Shown piece after piece: positions 1 to 8,431 of a stretch of DNA of 64,000 bases; the stretch's first letter is position 1; each line of letters opens with the position of its first letter. The translations under genes and the position numbers were made by a program. This stretch comes from Bacillus sp. SD075 (GTDB lineage: Bacteria; Bacillota; Bacilli; Bacillales; DSM-1321): NCBI RefSeq assembly GCF_017355165.1, contig NZ_JADILK010000010.1, forward strand, positions 1-64,000. The letters are read 5' to 3'. The notes beneath the pieces are model-generated. The model was given only the letters and a program-made list of their open reading frames with translations. It was not told the origin of the DNA and did not search any database.

Positions 1-99
1 CTCCTGAACCTCAGGCTTTAATAATTGGTCCAGTACATCTAATTGTTTTTGGCGGGCATTAAGTTGTTCAGTTTGTGATTGGGTAATCGTTTCTGACAT
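1..99 (-). CDS. N-terminal part of a DUF1641-like protein (cut by window edge)
   Basis: The first 33 codons run off the left edge of the window. The ATG at 97-99 follows a good ribosome site (AAAGGAG). The visible peptide is hydrophilic and Gln/Glu-rich and ends in a LDQLLKPEVQE-like stretch, which resembles the start of DUF1641 proteins (YjgD/YrhD type) that sit beside formate dehydrogenase subunits in Bacillus. This assignment rests on a short stretch and is tentative. The rest of the gene lies outside the window. Confidence 0.5.
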   Translation of the reverse strand, partial: MSETITQSQTEQLNARQKQLDVLDQLLKPEVQE

Positions 100-423
100 A
101 TCCAATTCTCCTTTGCAATAAGCATTTTGTTGATGTAAATAGAAAAACTTGTAAAATAACACACAAGGTGTGACAAGAAAAAATACTAACAAAAATGTAA
201 TAAAAGCTATCCTATAGTATATCCTTTTAGCTCCATGAAAACAGCTGATTTTTTAAAAAAGATCCATAAAATAATCTTTTCCTGCATATTTGAAGTACAG
301 ACTCTAATGAGAAATCCCATTACTTACCTAAAATGGGCTTTAAGGGGTTGTCTAACATCGTCTCCTACCATACATATTTCCATCTTGATTTGCCATCCTA
401 AATGTTGATGGAGGTGAAGAAAG
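100..423. other. Intergenic region between divergent genes
   Basis: This 324-base AT-rich stretch separates the leftward gene ending the window edge from a rightward small ORF. It must hold the promoters of both. I see no convincing -35/-10 pair and no RNA gene. A weak CCCATT/AATGGG inverted repeat lies near 315-343. Confidence 0.4.
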
Positions 424-597
424 GTGACTGATTCAGAATCTAAACTTACAGGAGAGAATCATGAAGATAAGAAGCTTCATAAACTGGTTGGCAGCATGGA
501 ATATACTAAAGCGCAACTATTGGAAGGTATGAATGGAATTTCTGAAGTTTACCTCAATAACAGTGAGGAAGGCATATCGGAAACACCTGATCAATAA
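424..597 (+). CDS. Small hypothetical protein (57 aa)
   Basis: A GTG-started 58-codon frame follows a strong GGAGGTG ribosome site at a normal distance and is followed at once by a strong hairpin terminator, so it looks like a complete one-gene transcript. The product is acidic and soluble, with no signal peptide or membrane segment. I do not recognise the family. Confidence 0.6.
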   Translation: MTDSESKLTGENHEDKKLHKLVGSMEYTKAQLLEGMNGISEVYLNNSEEGISETPDQ

Positions 598-607
598 TAT
601 TGTTGTG

Positions 608-645
608 TAAGCATAGCGGAACAGTTATGCTTACTTCTTTTTAAA
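608..645 (+). terminator. Intrinsic terminator of the small ORF
   Basis: A perfect 9-bp stem (GTAAGCATA with TATGCTTAC), a 10-base loop and a TTCTTTTT tail begin 11 bases after the stop codon at 597. Confidence 0.8.
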
Positions 646-703
646 AATAAAACCCGCTCTTAATTCTTAAACTTGAGTTATTTCAATATTCAAAAAAATA
701 ACC

Positions 704-731
704 TTGACTTTATCGTGAATTGACGTAAGAT
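704..731 (+). promoter_or_regulatory. Candidate sigma-A promoter of the hydantoinase-type operon leader
   Basis: TTGACT at 704-709 and TAAGAT at 726-731 are 16 bases apart. The -35 is close to consensus; the -10 matches 4 of 6. Transcription from here would give a leader of about 345 bases before the HyuA-like start, passing through the terminator at 881-930. Confidence 0.4.
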
Positions 732-880
732 AAAGTATATAGCCATGGTATAAATAGGTAGTATTATCTGAAAATTCTACTCTGCCAACGCCTTAAATGG
801 ACTCGGTGATTTAAAAGATGAATCTATAAATAACTGTCGAATCTAATAGACTTTGCTGGCCAGCGAAGCTAACCTAGATC

Positions 881-930
881 AAAAACCAGTTATATCAATT
901 ATTTCTTATTGATATAACTGGTTTTTTTTA
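881..930 (+). terminator. Strong terminator inside the leader of the HyuA-like gene
   Basis: A long stem (AACCAGTTATATCAAT paired with ATTGATATAACTGGTT) is followed by a run of T. No coding gene on this strand ends nearby: the previous one has its own terminator at 608-645. The hairpin therefore either ends a roughly 150-190-base small RNA or acts as an attenuator for the operon starting at 1083. Confidence 0.75.
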
Positions 931-1082
931 TTTCTTGATTCGTCTTGTTCCGTTTTTGGTCTAAGAAAATACAACGGCTGGCTGATGCTGATTCACACAC
1001 AGTTCCATTAAGTGGAGAAATGGAGCAAGGCAATGTCAAAGGTATAAAGTATTTTAAATCTTGTAGCAGGGGTGGGAATTAT

Positions 1083-3122
1083 ATGATAGGTACGAAGCAA
1101 ACTAGACTTGCAATTGATGTAGGCGGAACATTTACGGATGTATTCGTTTTTGATGAAAGCACGAAGGAAATTTCCATTACGAAAACGTCGTCGACTCCTC
1201 TGAATCCAGAGATCGGAATTTTAGATGGAATTGCGAAAGCGGAAATAGATTGTGAAAATATTAAAGTGTTTTCCCATGGTACAACAGTGGGCACCAATGC
1301 CTTGATTGAAAGGAAATTGCCAAAGACAGCATTGATCACATCCGCAGGATTTCGAGATGTATCGGAAATTCGCCGTGGAACCAAGCTTGAGTTATGGGAT
1401 ACATATGATGATGTAGCCAAACCGTATATCCAAAGAAGAGACCGTTTTGAAGTGGAAGAACGCATCGATTTTGCAGGGAACGTCTTGACGGAAATCAATG
1501 AAGAGGAAGTACGGTCACTGGCAAGGAAATTAAAAAGACGCGGTACCGAATCCATTGCGGTTTGCTTCATGAACTCATATGTAAATGGAAGCAATGAAGC
1601 GAAAGTGAAACGAATCATCCGGGAGGAACTCCCCGAAGTCTATATATGCATTTCAAGTGAAGTCCTACCTGAGATTTTTGAGCATGAGCGCATGAGTACG
1701 ACGATCGTCAATGCCGTTTTAGGACCGACTGTCAGCAACTATATCAAAACCCTTGAAGGGGAAATGGATAAAAGGGGATATGAAGATGACATATTAGTGC
1801 TTCACTCCGGCGGAGGGGTAATGACTTCCCAAACCGTTCCACGTTATGCGGCAAGGCTTGCAAGCTCCGGCATCGCTGCAGGTGCGATTGCCAGTAAACA
1901 TATTGCCCAGCTTTGTGGCTTTAATAATGCCATTGGGCTGGATATGGGAGGAACGAGCACCGATATTTCCTTGATGCATGAAGGTGACTTGCGGATTACT
2001 AAAGATTGGTATATCGAGTATGGTTATCCAATTGGGTTCCCGAGTATCGAAATCTTGACGATAGGAGCAGGAGGAGGAAGCTTGGCTTGGGTGGATGAAG
2101 GCGGTTCTTTACGCAATGGCCCTCAAAGTGCAGGGGCGGTTCCTGGACCTGCTTGCTATAGCAGGGGAGGAGCGGAACCGACCAATTCCGATGCCAATAT
2201 TGTATTGGGACGACTTGGCACCAAACTTTTGGATGGACAAATGGAACTGGATAAACAAAAAGCGATTGAAGTCGTGGATAAGATCGCAAAGAAATTCAAT
2301 TATACGATTGAGGAAGCGGCGAATGCCATCACCCGGGTGGCCAATGCCAATATGTGTGATGCACTAAGGCTGATTTCAGTCAGACGGGGGTACGACCCCC
2401 GCGATTTTGCACTTGTGGCTTTCGGCGGGGCCGGACCCTTGCATGGAGCATACTTGGCCAAGGAAATGGAAATCCCGACTGTCATCATCCCGCCGCATCC
2501 GGGTGTGGCAGCGGCAATGGGGTGCCTGTTGGTCGATGTTCGTCATGATATATCCAAAACTTATGTCAAGAACGTCAAGGATGTATCGATAAAGGATTTA
2601 GAGAAAGAATTCATCGGAATGGAAAAAGAGGCAGCGGAATTATTGCAAGAAGAAGGGGTCGCTAATGAAGCTTCCACATTGATGCGCTATATTGACATGC
2701 GGTATATGGGACAGTGGCGTTCATTGGCGATAGAAGTCGATTGCCCTATTTCTTCATTGGAAGAGACCCTTGACCGTTTCCATCAAGAGCATGAACGCGA
2801 ATTTTCTTTCTCCGATAAAGAACAGGCCGTAGAAATCTACGGGCTGCTCGTTACGGCCATCGGAACTGTGCCAAAACCTGAATTCCCGACTTATGAACCT
2901 GGGGGCAAACTGGCGGATGCCTTGAAGGAAACGCGTGATGTCTATTTCGAAGAGGAAGGGTATGTGAATACGAACGTGTATAACCGGGAACTCATTCCGG
3001 CCTTTTCTGAAATCACGGGACCGGCCATAGTGGATCAGCTTGATACAACGACTGTCATTCCACCAAATTTCACGGCAAAAGTTGATAAATACAGAAACTT
3101 GATTCTTTCCCAAAATAAATAA
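1083..3122 (+). CDS. Hydantoinase/oxoprolinase family protein, subunit A
   Basis: Predicted ATP-dependent cyclic-amide hydrolase subunit (HyuA: N-methylhydantoinase A, oxoprolinase and acetone/acetophenone carboxylase family). The N-terminus carries the ASKHA-type phosphate loop DVGGTFTDVFVF, and a second GGTSTD loop lies near residue 325; both are family hallmarks. At 679 aa it has the normal length. An in-frame upstream start at 945 exists, but the 46 extra residues show no family similarity and the GGGTGGG just before 1083 suits this start. Subunit B follows after 16 bases. The true substrate (hydantoin, N-methylhydantoin, a lactam or a ketone) cannot be read from the sequence. Confidence 0.88.
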   Translation: MIGTKQTRLAIDVGGTFTDVFVFDESTKEISITKTSSTPLNPEIGILDGIAKAEIDCENIKVFSHGTTVGTNALIERKLPKTALITSAGFRDVSEIRRGTKLELWDTYDDVAKPYIQRRDRFEVEERIDFAGNVLTEINEEEVRSLARKLKRRGTESIAVCFMNSYVNGSNEAKVKRIIREELPEVYICISSEVLPEIFEHERMSTTIVNAVLGPTVSNYIKTLEGEMDKRGYEDDILVLHSGGGVMTSQTVPRYAARLASSGIAAGAIASKHIAQLCGFNNAIGLDMGGTSTDISLMHEGDLRITKDWYIEYGYPIGFPSIEILTIGAGGGSLAWVDEGGSLRNGPQSAGAVPGPACYSRGGAEPTNSDANIVLGRLGTKLLDGQMELDKQKAIEVVDKIAKKFNYTIEEAANAITRVANANMCDALRLISVRRGYDPRDFALVAFGGAGPLHGAYLAKEMEIPTVIIPPHPGVAAAMGCLLVDVRHDISKTYVKNVKDVSIKDLEKEFIGMEKEAAELLQEEGVANEASTLMRYIDMRYMGQWRSLAIEVDCPISSLEETLDRFHQEHEREFSFSDKEQAVEIYGLLVTAIGTVPKPEFPTYEPGGKLADALKETRDVYFEEEGYVNTNVYNRELIPAFSEITGPAIVDQLDTTTVIPPNFTAKVDKYRNLILSQNK

Positions 3123-3138
3123 AATGAGGTGGATTTCA

Positions 3139-5121
3139 TTGTCGAATAAACAGTTAATTGACCAATCTGGAGTTGGAACAGGTTTAGATCCGGTGACATT
3201 TGAAGTGATAAAAAATGGCTTCGTTAATCTTGTAGATCAGATGGCTGAACAAATCCTTCGGACATGCTATTCCTTCGTCATTTATAATCGGGATTTCAGC
3301 TGTGCGCTTTGTGATGCTGAAGGAAATACAGTCATGCAAGGGACGCAGGATATTTCGGTTCATGTAGGAACACTGCATCTAACGGCAAAGGCGGTACTCG
3401 AGGACTTCGAAGGTGATATCCACCCTGGGGACGTTTTCTTGGTCAATGACCCGTATCGGGGCGGTACTCATTTCAATGACACACGGGTCCTCTTGCCAGT
3501 CTTTCATGAGAACAAGCTCATTGCATTCATGCAGACGAATGGTCACTGGGCCGACATGGGGGGATCGACACCCGGCTCCTTTGATATCAATGCAAAGGAA
3601 CACTTTGGCGAGGGGGTAAGGATTCCGCCGCTCAGGATATATAGTAAAGGAACATATTTAAAAGATGTGGTCAATGTGCTTGTTTCGAACATGCGCGTCC
3701 CCGAAGAACGTGTCGGCGATCTGCGAGCTCAAGTGGAAGCGGCCAAGGTAGGCGAGCGCCAGTTGTTTGCCATCATCGAAAAGTATGGAATCGATACGAC
3801 TTTGTCTGCCTTTGCGGAAGTGCAGAATTATGTGGAGCGGTTGGCAAGGGCCAAGGTCGCGGCGTTACCGAATGGAACCTGGGAAACTGTTGATTATATT
3901 GATATGGACCCGGAAGCAGGAGACGGTCTGATTCCGATCCGGGTTAAGATGACCATCACGGATGACGAAATCCTTTATGACCTTTCTGGCTCGCATTCTT
4001 ATATCGGCTGCTTTTTGAATGCCGGTTTCGGTGCATCCTTATCAGCGGCATATTCAGGAACCAAGACATTCTTTCCCGAGATTCCCCTGAACTCCGGTTT
4101 TTACAGAGTGGTGAAGATCGAACTCCCGGAAAACTCCGTCGTCAATGCCCCGGCACCGATTGCCGTAACCGGTTTTTGTTCAGGGGCCTATGAAAAGATC
4201 ATGAGTGCGTGCTTTGAACTTTGGTCCAATATCATGCCGGAAAGGGCGATCGCATGCTCATTTAACCTGGAGTATTTACTTATCGGCGGTTGGGATCAAC
4301 GTCAGGAGCAAGATAAATACTTCATGTGGTACGACTGGATGGCAGGCGGTCATGGAGGCCGCTCGGATCGTGACGGTGTGAACGCCACTTCGCCGACATT
4401 CGGTTTGGGACTAAGCGTACAGCCTTGCGAAGGACAAGAAAGATTGTCACCCGTCGTGACGATGAAGCATGAAATCATTACCGACTCTGCCGGTCCGGGC
4501 AAGTACCGAGGTGGCTGCGGTGTGGAAAAGGGCGGTATACTCACGAATGTCAAAAACACGGTCATGTCCTATTGCTGTGACCGTTCCCGTTCCATTACAT
4601 GGGGGATTTTTGGAGGGCTTCCTTCTTCCCCGCATGGAGCATGGCTGAATCCGGGCAAGGAAGACGAACGGTATTTAGGTGCGATTTTTTCAAATGTAAA
4701 AGTACAGCAAGGAGATTCCTTTGTACGCCCATCGGCTGGGGGCGGGGGACTGGGAGATCCGCTTGAAAGAAGTCCCGAAGATGTTTTGGAAGATGTTATC
4801 GATGAATATGTTTCAATTGATCGAGCTAAAAAAGATTATGGAGTCGTGATCAAGGAAATCGATAAAGATCTCGATTTATTCGAAATAGATCTAGAAGCAA
4901 CGGAACAAGCCAGGTCGTATATCAGGAACAACCGAAATCGATGGCTTGAGGAAAACATTCAAAGCGTTGAAGATAAATTCGCCAACGGCGAGCTGGATAG
5001 TCTGGATGTCATTCGCCAGTATGGTGTCATCATCGATTATGCAACGAATAAAGTCCTGCCAGAATCAACAAAACAGTTCCGTGAATCCATGAAAACCCGT
5101 TCATTGGCCTATTGGCAGTAA
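3139..5121 (+). CDS. Hydantoinase/oxoprolinase family protein, subunit B
   Basis: Partner of the preceding subunit (HyuB type). Family signatures include NDPYRGGTHFNDTRVLLPVF near residue 100, a long Gly-rich C-terminal region with a GGC/GGGLGDP pattern, and a normal length of about 660 aa. An ATG exists at 3124, but AGGTGG sits inside that extension, six bases before the TTG at 3139, so the TTG is the better start. A and B subunits of this family form one enzyme complex, and the 16-base gap supports co-translation. A strong terminator follows. Confidence 0.88.
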   Translation: MSNKQLIDQSGVGTGLDPVTFEVIKNGFVNLVDQMAEQILRTCYSFVIYNRDFSCALCDAEGNTVMQGTQDISVHVGTLHLTAKAVLEDFEGDIHPGDVFLVNDPYRGGTHFNDTRVLLPVFHENKLIAFMQTNGHWADMGGSTPGSFDINAKEHFGEGVRIPPLRIYSKGTYLKDVVNVLVSNMRVPEERVGDLRAQVEAAKVGERQLFAIIEKYGIDTTLSAFAEVQNYVERLARAKVAALPNGTWETVDYIDMDPEAGDGLIPIRVKMTITDDEILYDLSGSHSYIGCFLNAGFGASLSAAYSGTKTFFPEIPLNSGFYRVVKIELPENSVVNAPAPIAVTGFCSGAYEKIMSACFELWSNIMPERAIACSFNLEYLLIGGWDQRQEQDKYFMWYDWMAGGHGGRSDRDGVNATSPTFGLGLSVQPCEGQERLSPVVTMKHEIITDSAGPGKYRGGCGVEKGGILTNVKNTVMSYCCDRSRSITWGIFGGLPSSPHGAWLNPGKEDERYLGAIFSNVKVQQGDSFVRPSAGGGGLGDPLERSPEDVLEDVIDEYVSIDRAKKDYGVVIKEIDKDLDLFEIDLEATEQARSYIRNNRNRWLEENIQSVEDKFANGELDSLDVIRQYGVIIDYATNKVLPESTKQFRESMKTRSLAYWQ

Positions 5122-5126
5122 TATGT

Positions 5127-5158
5127 AAAAGGTTCCGGATTCATTCGGAACCTTTTTT
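5127..5158 (+). terminator. Terminator of the hydantoinase-type operon
   Basis: AAAGGTTCCG pairs with CGGAACCTTT around an 8-base loop, followed by TTTTTT. It separates the operon from the convergent DJ-1-like gene. Confidence 0.85.
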
Positions 5159-5171
5159 CATCAGCGCATTT

Positions 5172-5756
5172 TTAATGGAAGCCCATCAATTCCTTCACAT
5201 GTTTACAATTTTCTTTTGAAGTGAGCATTTCCAAGAGCATAAAGGCAACATCGAATGCTGTGGAAGGATTGTAGGATGTAATGATATTGTCAGTGACGAC
5301 AATCGGTTCATTAACGACAATCGCACCAAAATCTTTTAGCTGCCCCTGTCTCTTACTGGTTGGATGGTTGTACGTAGTGGCCTTCCTTCCATCCAATATC
5401 CCGCTTTTTCCAAGAGGGAGAGAACCTACACAAATAGTTGCTATGATTTTGTTCTTATTATGAAAATACTTGATTACATCAAGAAACCTCTTTTCATAGG
5501 CATCCTCATAGAAACCGGCTTCTTTAAAACCTCCTGGAATGGCCAAAGCATCGAAGTCATCAAGGTTCACCTGATCGATGGTCAATTCGGGCTGTACGAT
5601 AAAGTTCCATGTGCATTTCAATTGTTCATGAAGTCCCACTGTAACCAGATCAGTGGTACCATCACCCTCTAATTTATTCCAGCCCAGTACATCCGTAAAC
5701 ACACTTGCTTCAACCGCTTCGAATCCATTGGATAACAGCAATAATACTTTTTTCAT
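5172..5756 (-). CDS. DJ-1/PfpI family protein
   Basis: Glutamine-amidotransferase-like flavodoxin fold protein of 194 aa. The nucleophile elbow ATICVGS holds the conserved Cys109, and the N-terminal GFEAVEA loop holds the Glu (residue 13) that contacts the Cys in DJ-1/YajL/PfpI proteins. Such proteins act as peptidases, deglycases or stress chaperones, and the exact reaction is not predictable here. It is divergent from an Lrp-type regulator with a 150-base AT-rich spacer, so regulation by that protein is plausible. The start follows AAGGGGGATG spaced correctly. Confidence 0.85.
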   Translation of the reverse strand: MKKVLLLLSNGFEAVEASVFTDVLGWNKLEGDGTTDLVTVGLHEQLKCTWNFIVQPELTIDQVNLDDFDALAIPGGFKEAGFYEDAYEKRFLDVIKYFHNKNKIIATICVGSLPLGKSGILDGRKATTYNHPTSKRQGQLKDFGAIVVNEPIVVTDNIITSYNPSTAFDVAFMLLEMLTSKENCKHVKELMGFH

Positions 5757-5906
5757 ACCAGCATCCCCCTTATTGATATTTGTATTTATTATATAAAATT
5801 GAAATCCCCTAATACATATGATTAATTATGTAATCATCTCGATTAAGTTTATTTTATAATGTAATTAATGTATTTTAATTAATAATGAAAAGTGAGGGTG
5901 ATTGAA

Positions 5907-6338
5907 ATGGATCGAACCGATAAAAAGATACTTTCCCTGCTGGAGAATAATGGGCGCATGTCCATGAAAGAACTGGCACAGGAAGTCTCCTTAACGGCTC
6001 CAGCAACGAAAGAACGCGTGAATAAATTAGAGGAAAGCGGAGTGATAAAGGGATATAAAACGGAAATATCACTTGAAAAACTCGATAGGAGCATAACGGC
6101 ATTCATATTATTCGAAACGGATAGATGCAAAGACTTTTATCAATTTAGCTTGAGCCATCCGGAAGTCCTCGAATGCCACCGGTTAGCCGGTCAATACAGC
6201 TATCTTATTAAAATAAGTACATTTTCCATGGAAACGCTGGAAAAGTTCGTCGATGAAGCCATTAAATATGGGAAATCGTCCACCCATCTGATATTTTCGT
6301 CCACATCGAAAAATGTTTTAGCGGGAGAGGAGATGTAA
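5907..6338 (+). CDS. Lrp/AsnC family transcriptional regulator
   Basis: A 143-aa protein with the typical order of an N-terminal AsnC helix-turn-helix (residues 1-60, opening MDRTDKKILSLLENNGRMS) and a C-terminal RAM/Lrp ligand domain (70-140, with HRLAGQYSYLIKI). A GTG five codons upstream is in frame, but GAGGGTG lies 7 bases before the ATG at 5907 and the family starts with MDxxDxKIL, so I chose the ATG. It likely senses an amino acid and controls itself and the divergent DJ-1-like gene; several ATTAAT palindromic elements lie between them. Confidence 0.88.
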   Translation: MDRTDKKILSLLENNGRMSMKELAQEVSLTAPATKERVNKLEESGVIKGYKTEISLEKLDRSITAFILFETDRCKDFYQFSLSHPEVLECHRLAGQYSYLIKISTFSMETLEKFVDEAIKYGKSSTHLIFSSTSKNVLAGEEM

Positions 6339-6464
6339 TCGCCTATCCCCCATTTGATGCCATCACTTTAATGTATGAGCATTTAGCAGGAAAAAACTTC
6401 GCCAATATAGAAAGTAATTAGTAACAAAAATCACAGTGGGAAGTTTAAAAGGGAGTGGAGAAGA

Positions 6465-7295
6465 GTGAGTTTTGTTTATGGTGAAGATAAAATAATGGAA
6501 TTCCTTTTGCACCATAAAAGTGAATTTGAAGAATATCTTTTATCAGAAGCGGTCAATGTCAGGGATAAAATCGAAGAAATTTTGCTGATTGGAAATGTCG
6601 ATCTTTTGAATAATGCACATAAGCTCATCCGTTATATCGTGGAACAGAATGAAACGGATATGATTGCCTTTGCCGAAAAAGAGGGAGTTACGTGGGCGAC
6701 CCACTCCTTGACGCTTTCATTCAAGCTGGAATGGATTCAGGCCATCCGCAGAACGCTTTGGATTTTTATTTATAAGTTCGGACAAGCAAAAGAAGCATTT
6801 TTTGAGGATTCCAAGGTCTTTTTTGATTTAGAGATAAAAGTGAATGAAAAGGTTGATGTATTTCTTAAGTCCTTTTTCGTCAGTTACTCCGATTACAAAG
6901 ATAAATTGATCCTGGCTCAGCAAAACTTGGTGGAAAATCTATCCGTCCCCATCATTCCAGTCAATTCCACCACTTGTGTCCTTCCGTTAATTGGGACAAT
7001 CGATTATTCACGCATACGGATAATTGAGGAAAAAGTATTGATGGAGATAGGGAAGCTGCGGATAGAGACCTTGATCTTGGATTTATCCGGTATCATTGAA
7101 ATGGAAGCTGAAATGATCAGTGATTTATTGAAAATCCTCGATGGAACGGCGATGATGGGGTGTAAGACTGTAGTGACTGGATTACGTCCTGAGGTTGTTA
7201 AGAAAATGATTCGTTCAGGGATTCAGTTCGATAATAAAACAGAAACAAAAGGGACTCTGCAACAGGCCTTGAAGGACCATCTTGTGGTCACCTAA
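6465..7295 (+). CDS. RsbR-like STAS domain protein (stressosome paralogue type)
   Basis: A 276-aa protein with an N-terminal helical globin-like sensor region (about 1-140) and a C-terminal STAS domain (about 160-270) with the DLSG start and the TGLRPEV motif typical of RsbR proteins. RsbR proteins form stressosomes that control sigma-B. In a by-eye alignment with remembered RsbRA, the segment after DLSG reads IIEMEAEM where RsbRA has VPVVDTMV, so the phosphorylated Thr171 position appears to be Ala. The GTG start follows GGAGTGGAGAAG. It is a single-gene unit with its own terminator. Confidence 0.75.
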   Translation: MSFVYGEDKIMEFLLHHKSEFEEYLLSEAVNVRDKIEEILLIGNVDLLNNAHKLIRYIVEQNETDMIAFAEKEGVTWATHSLTLSFKLEWIQAIRRTLWIFIYKFGQAKEAFFEDSKVFFDLEIKVNEKVDVFLKSFFVSYSDYKDKLILAQQNLVENLSVPIIPVNSTTCVLPLIGTIDYSRIRIIEEKVLMEIGKLRIETLILDLSGIIEMEAEMISDLLKILDGTAMMGCKTVVTGLRPEVVKKMIRSGIQFDNKTETKGTLQQALKDHLVVT

Positions 7296-7335
7296 ATCGT
7301 GAAGTGGAGTCGCTGCATTAGGTGGCTTTTTTTTG
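7289..7335 (+). terminator. Terminator of the STAS gene
   Basis: CACCTAA (overlapping the stop codon) pairs with TTAGGTG across a 21-base loop, followed by a run of eight T. Confidence 0.7.
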
Positions 7336-7435
7336 TAGGTATTTTGGAATATCAAGGAAGTTCATTTTGGTGAATTCGACGATTCGAATAAGCAGATGGA
7401 ATGGGGAACGGATGCTCCAAACAAACCAAATCTTG

Positions 7436-7560
7436 GCTCCAGTTGATTTAAGAAATCCGCCTCTTTCCGCAGACTGAATGCAAAGCCGCATCAAAGCAAG
7501 CGTCTGCTGGGTCTCGACTAGCCAGTTATTTGGCAGGGGTGCCGCAAATTCCTTCAATGG
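7436..7560 (-). repeat. Degenerate GC-rich intergenic repeat, subtype B
   Basis: This block resembles the copy at 59470-59600: both carry CTTTCCGC, CAAGCGTCTG, GGGTCTCG, TAGCCAGT, GGCAG and CGCRAATTYCTTCAA in the same order. It is a diverged form of the repeat seen at 53120-53244 and 55024-55152. No coding function is apparent. Confidence 0.65.
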
Positions 7561-7612
7561 AACCCTCCAAAGAACGTTTTCGTTTCACTTCAGCAAGGTA
7601 TCATGAGGGATA

Positions 7613-8040
7613 CTATTCCTTCCTGGGTGAAGCCCAACTTAGGCAATGGTCACTTGATGGCCCGTTTTCCAGAATAACGACCGCGCCGATGCGGGTTAAA
7701 TCAAGGTCGTTGAAATTAACCGATAATTTATTTAAGGACTCCTGACACAAATCCTTTGCGCCAATGTGCAGAATGGATTTCATAACCGATTTCCGCCCGC
7801 CTGTATTTGGGCTGTGGGCATGAAAGCCGATAGTGCCAATTAATCCTTGCGTATCTTTTCTTTCAATTCCCCATCGAACCGCTCGTTTTTTCCGGATAGT
7901 ATTGTTCGCTATTTTCCCATGAATCCTGCCCGTAAAAACGAGTGACTTCATCTTTCGATAAACATTGGAATAGAGCTTCCCCATCACTTTTCACGAATTT
8001 CCCGTAATCGTACCCTTTCCGTGTTCAATATAGGAAGCAT
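7613..8040 (-). pseudogene. Decayed GNAT N-acetyltransferase
   Basis: Read leftwards from a good ribosome site (GGAGGAAATAAT) and ATG at 8040, the protein begins MLPILNTERVRLREI, typical of YjcK/RimJ-like GNAT enzymes, then meets a stop. The family sequence continues in other frames: a VTRFYGQDSWEN stretch, then GIERKDTQGLIGTIGF, then AEIGYEIHSAHWRKGF, and finally NRIxA..ENxxS-like text (LTRIGAVVILENGPSS). At least three frameshifts and a missing C-terminal motif mean it cannot make a working enzyme. The longest intact piece, 7613-7987, is only a fragment. Confidence 0.8.
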
Positions 8041-8173
8041 ATTATTTCCTCCTCTCCACGAAGGTTTTTCCTTTATTATGAAGTATCGATTTTGGCCGGT
8101 ATTTTCGGCGGTAATCGGACATGCTAACAGTAGTACGCATTAAACATTTATTAAATGTAAGGGGAGATAGATC

Positions 8174-8320
8174 ATGGGAAAAAAACATCGAAACCGTACC
8201 GGTTCACCGAAAAAGAATAACCATATTCCGAAAGCGGACATCATTGCAGAACATGAAGCACATGGGAAGGAATATTCCGCAAATAAACGAAAGAACGGCC
8301 CTGGCAACAATACAGATTGA
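8174..8320 (+). CDS. Small basic hypothetical protein (48 aa)
   Basis: A 49-codon frame follows AAGGGGAGATAG at good spacing and is followed directly by a long hairpin. The product starts MGKKHRNRTGSPKK, is Lys/Asn/His-rich and soluble, and resembles short conserved Bacillus proteins of unknown role. No domain can be named. Confidence 0.65.
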   Translation: MGKKHRNRTGSPKKNNHIPKADIIAEHEAHGKEYSANKRKNGPGNNTD

Positions 8321-8373
8321 GAAACACAAGTGACCGCTCTGCCTTTAAGGGAGAGTGGTCCCTTGTGTTTCTT
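8321..8373 (+). terminator. Long hairpin after the 48-aa gene
   Basis: GAAACACAAG pairs with CTTGTGTTTC, and the inner segments GACC/GGTC and CTCT/AGAG also pair, giving an almost unbroken 22-bp stem. The T tract is weak, so it may act in RNA stability as well as termination. Confidence 0.65.
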
Positions 8374-8431
8374 GCCATTAAACGGTTCATCCTATATCTT
8401 TAAGAATGAAGAACCATTGAAGGGAGTTAGG

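Noticed and set aside
945..1082. Upstream extension of the HyuA-like gene to an ATG at 945
   Set aside because: The extra 46 residues are unlike the family, which begins just before the GGTFTD loop, and the extension starts right after the leader terminator.
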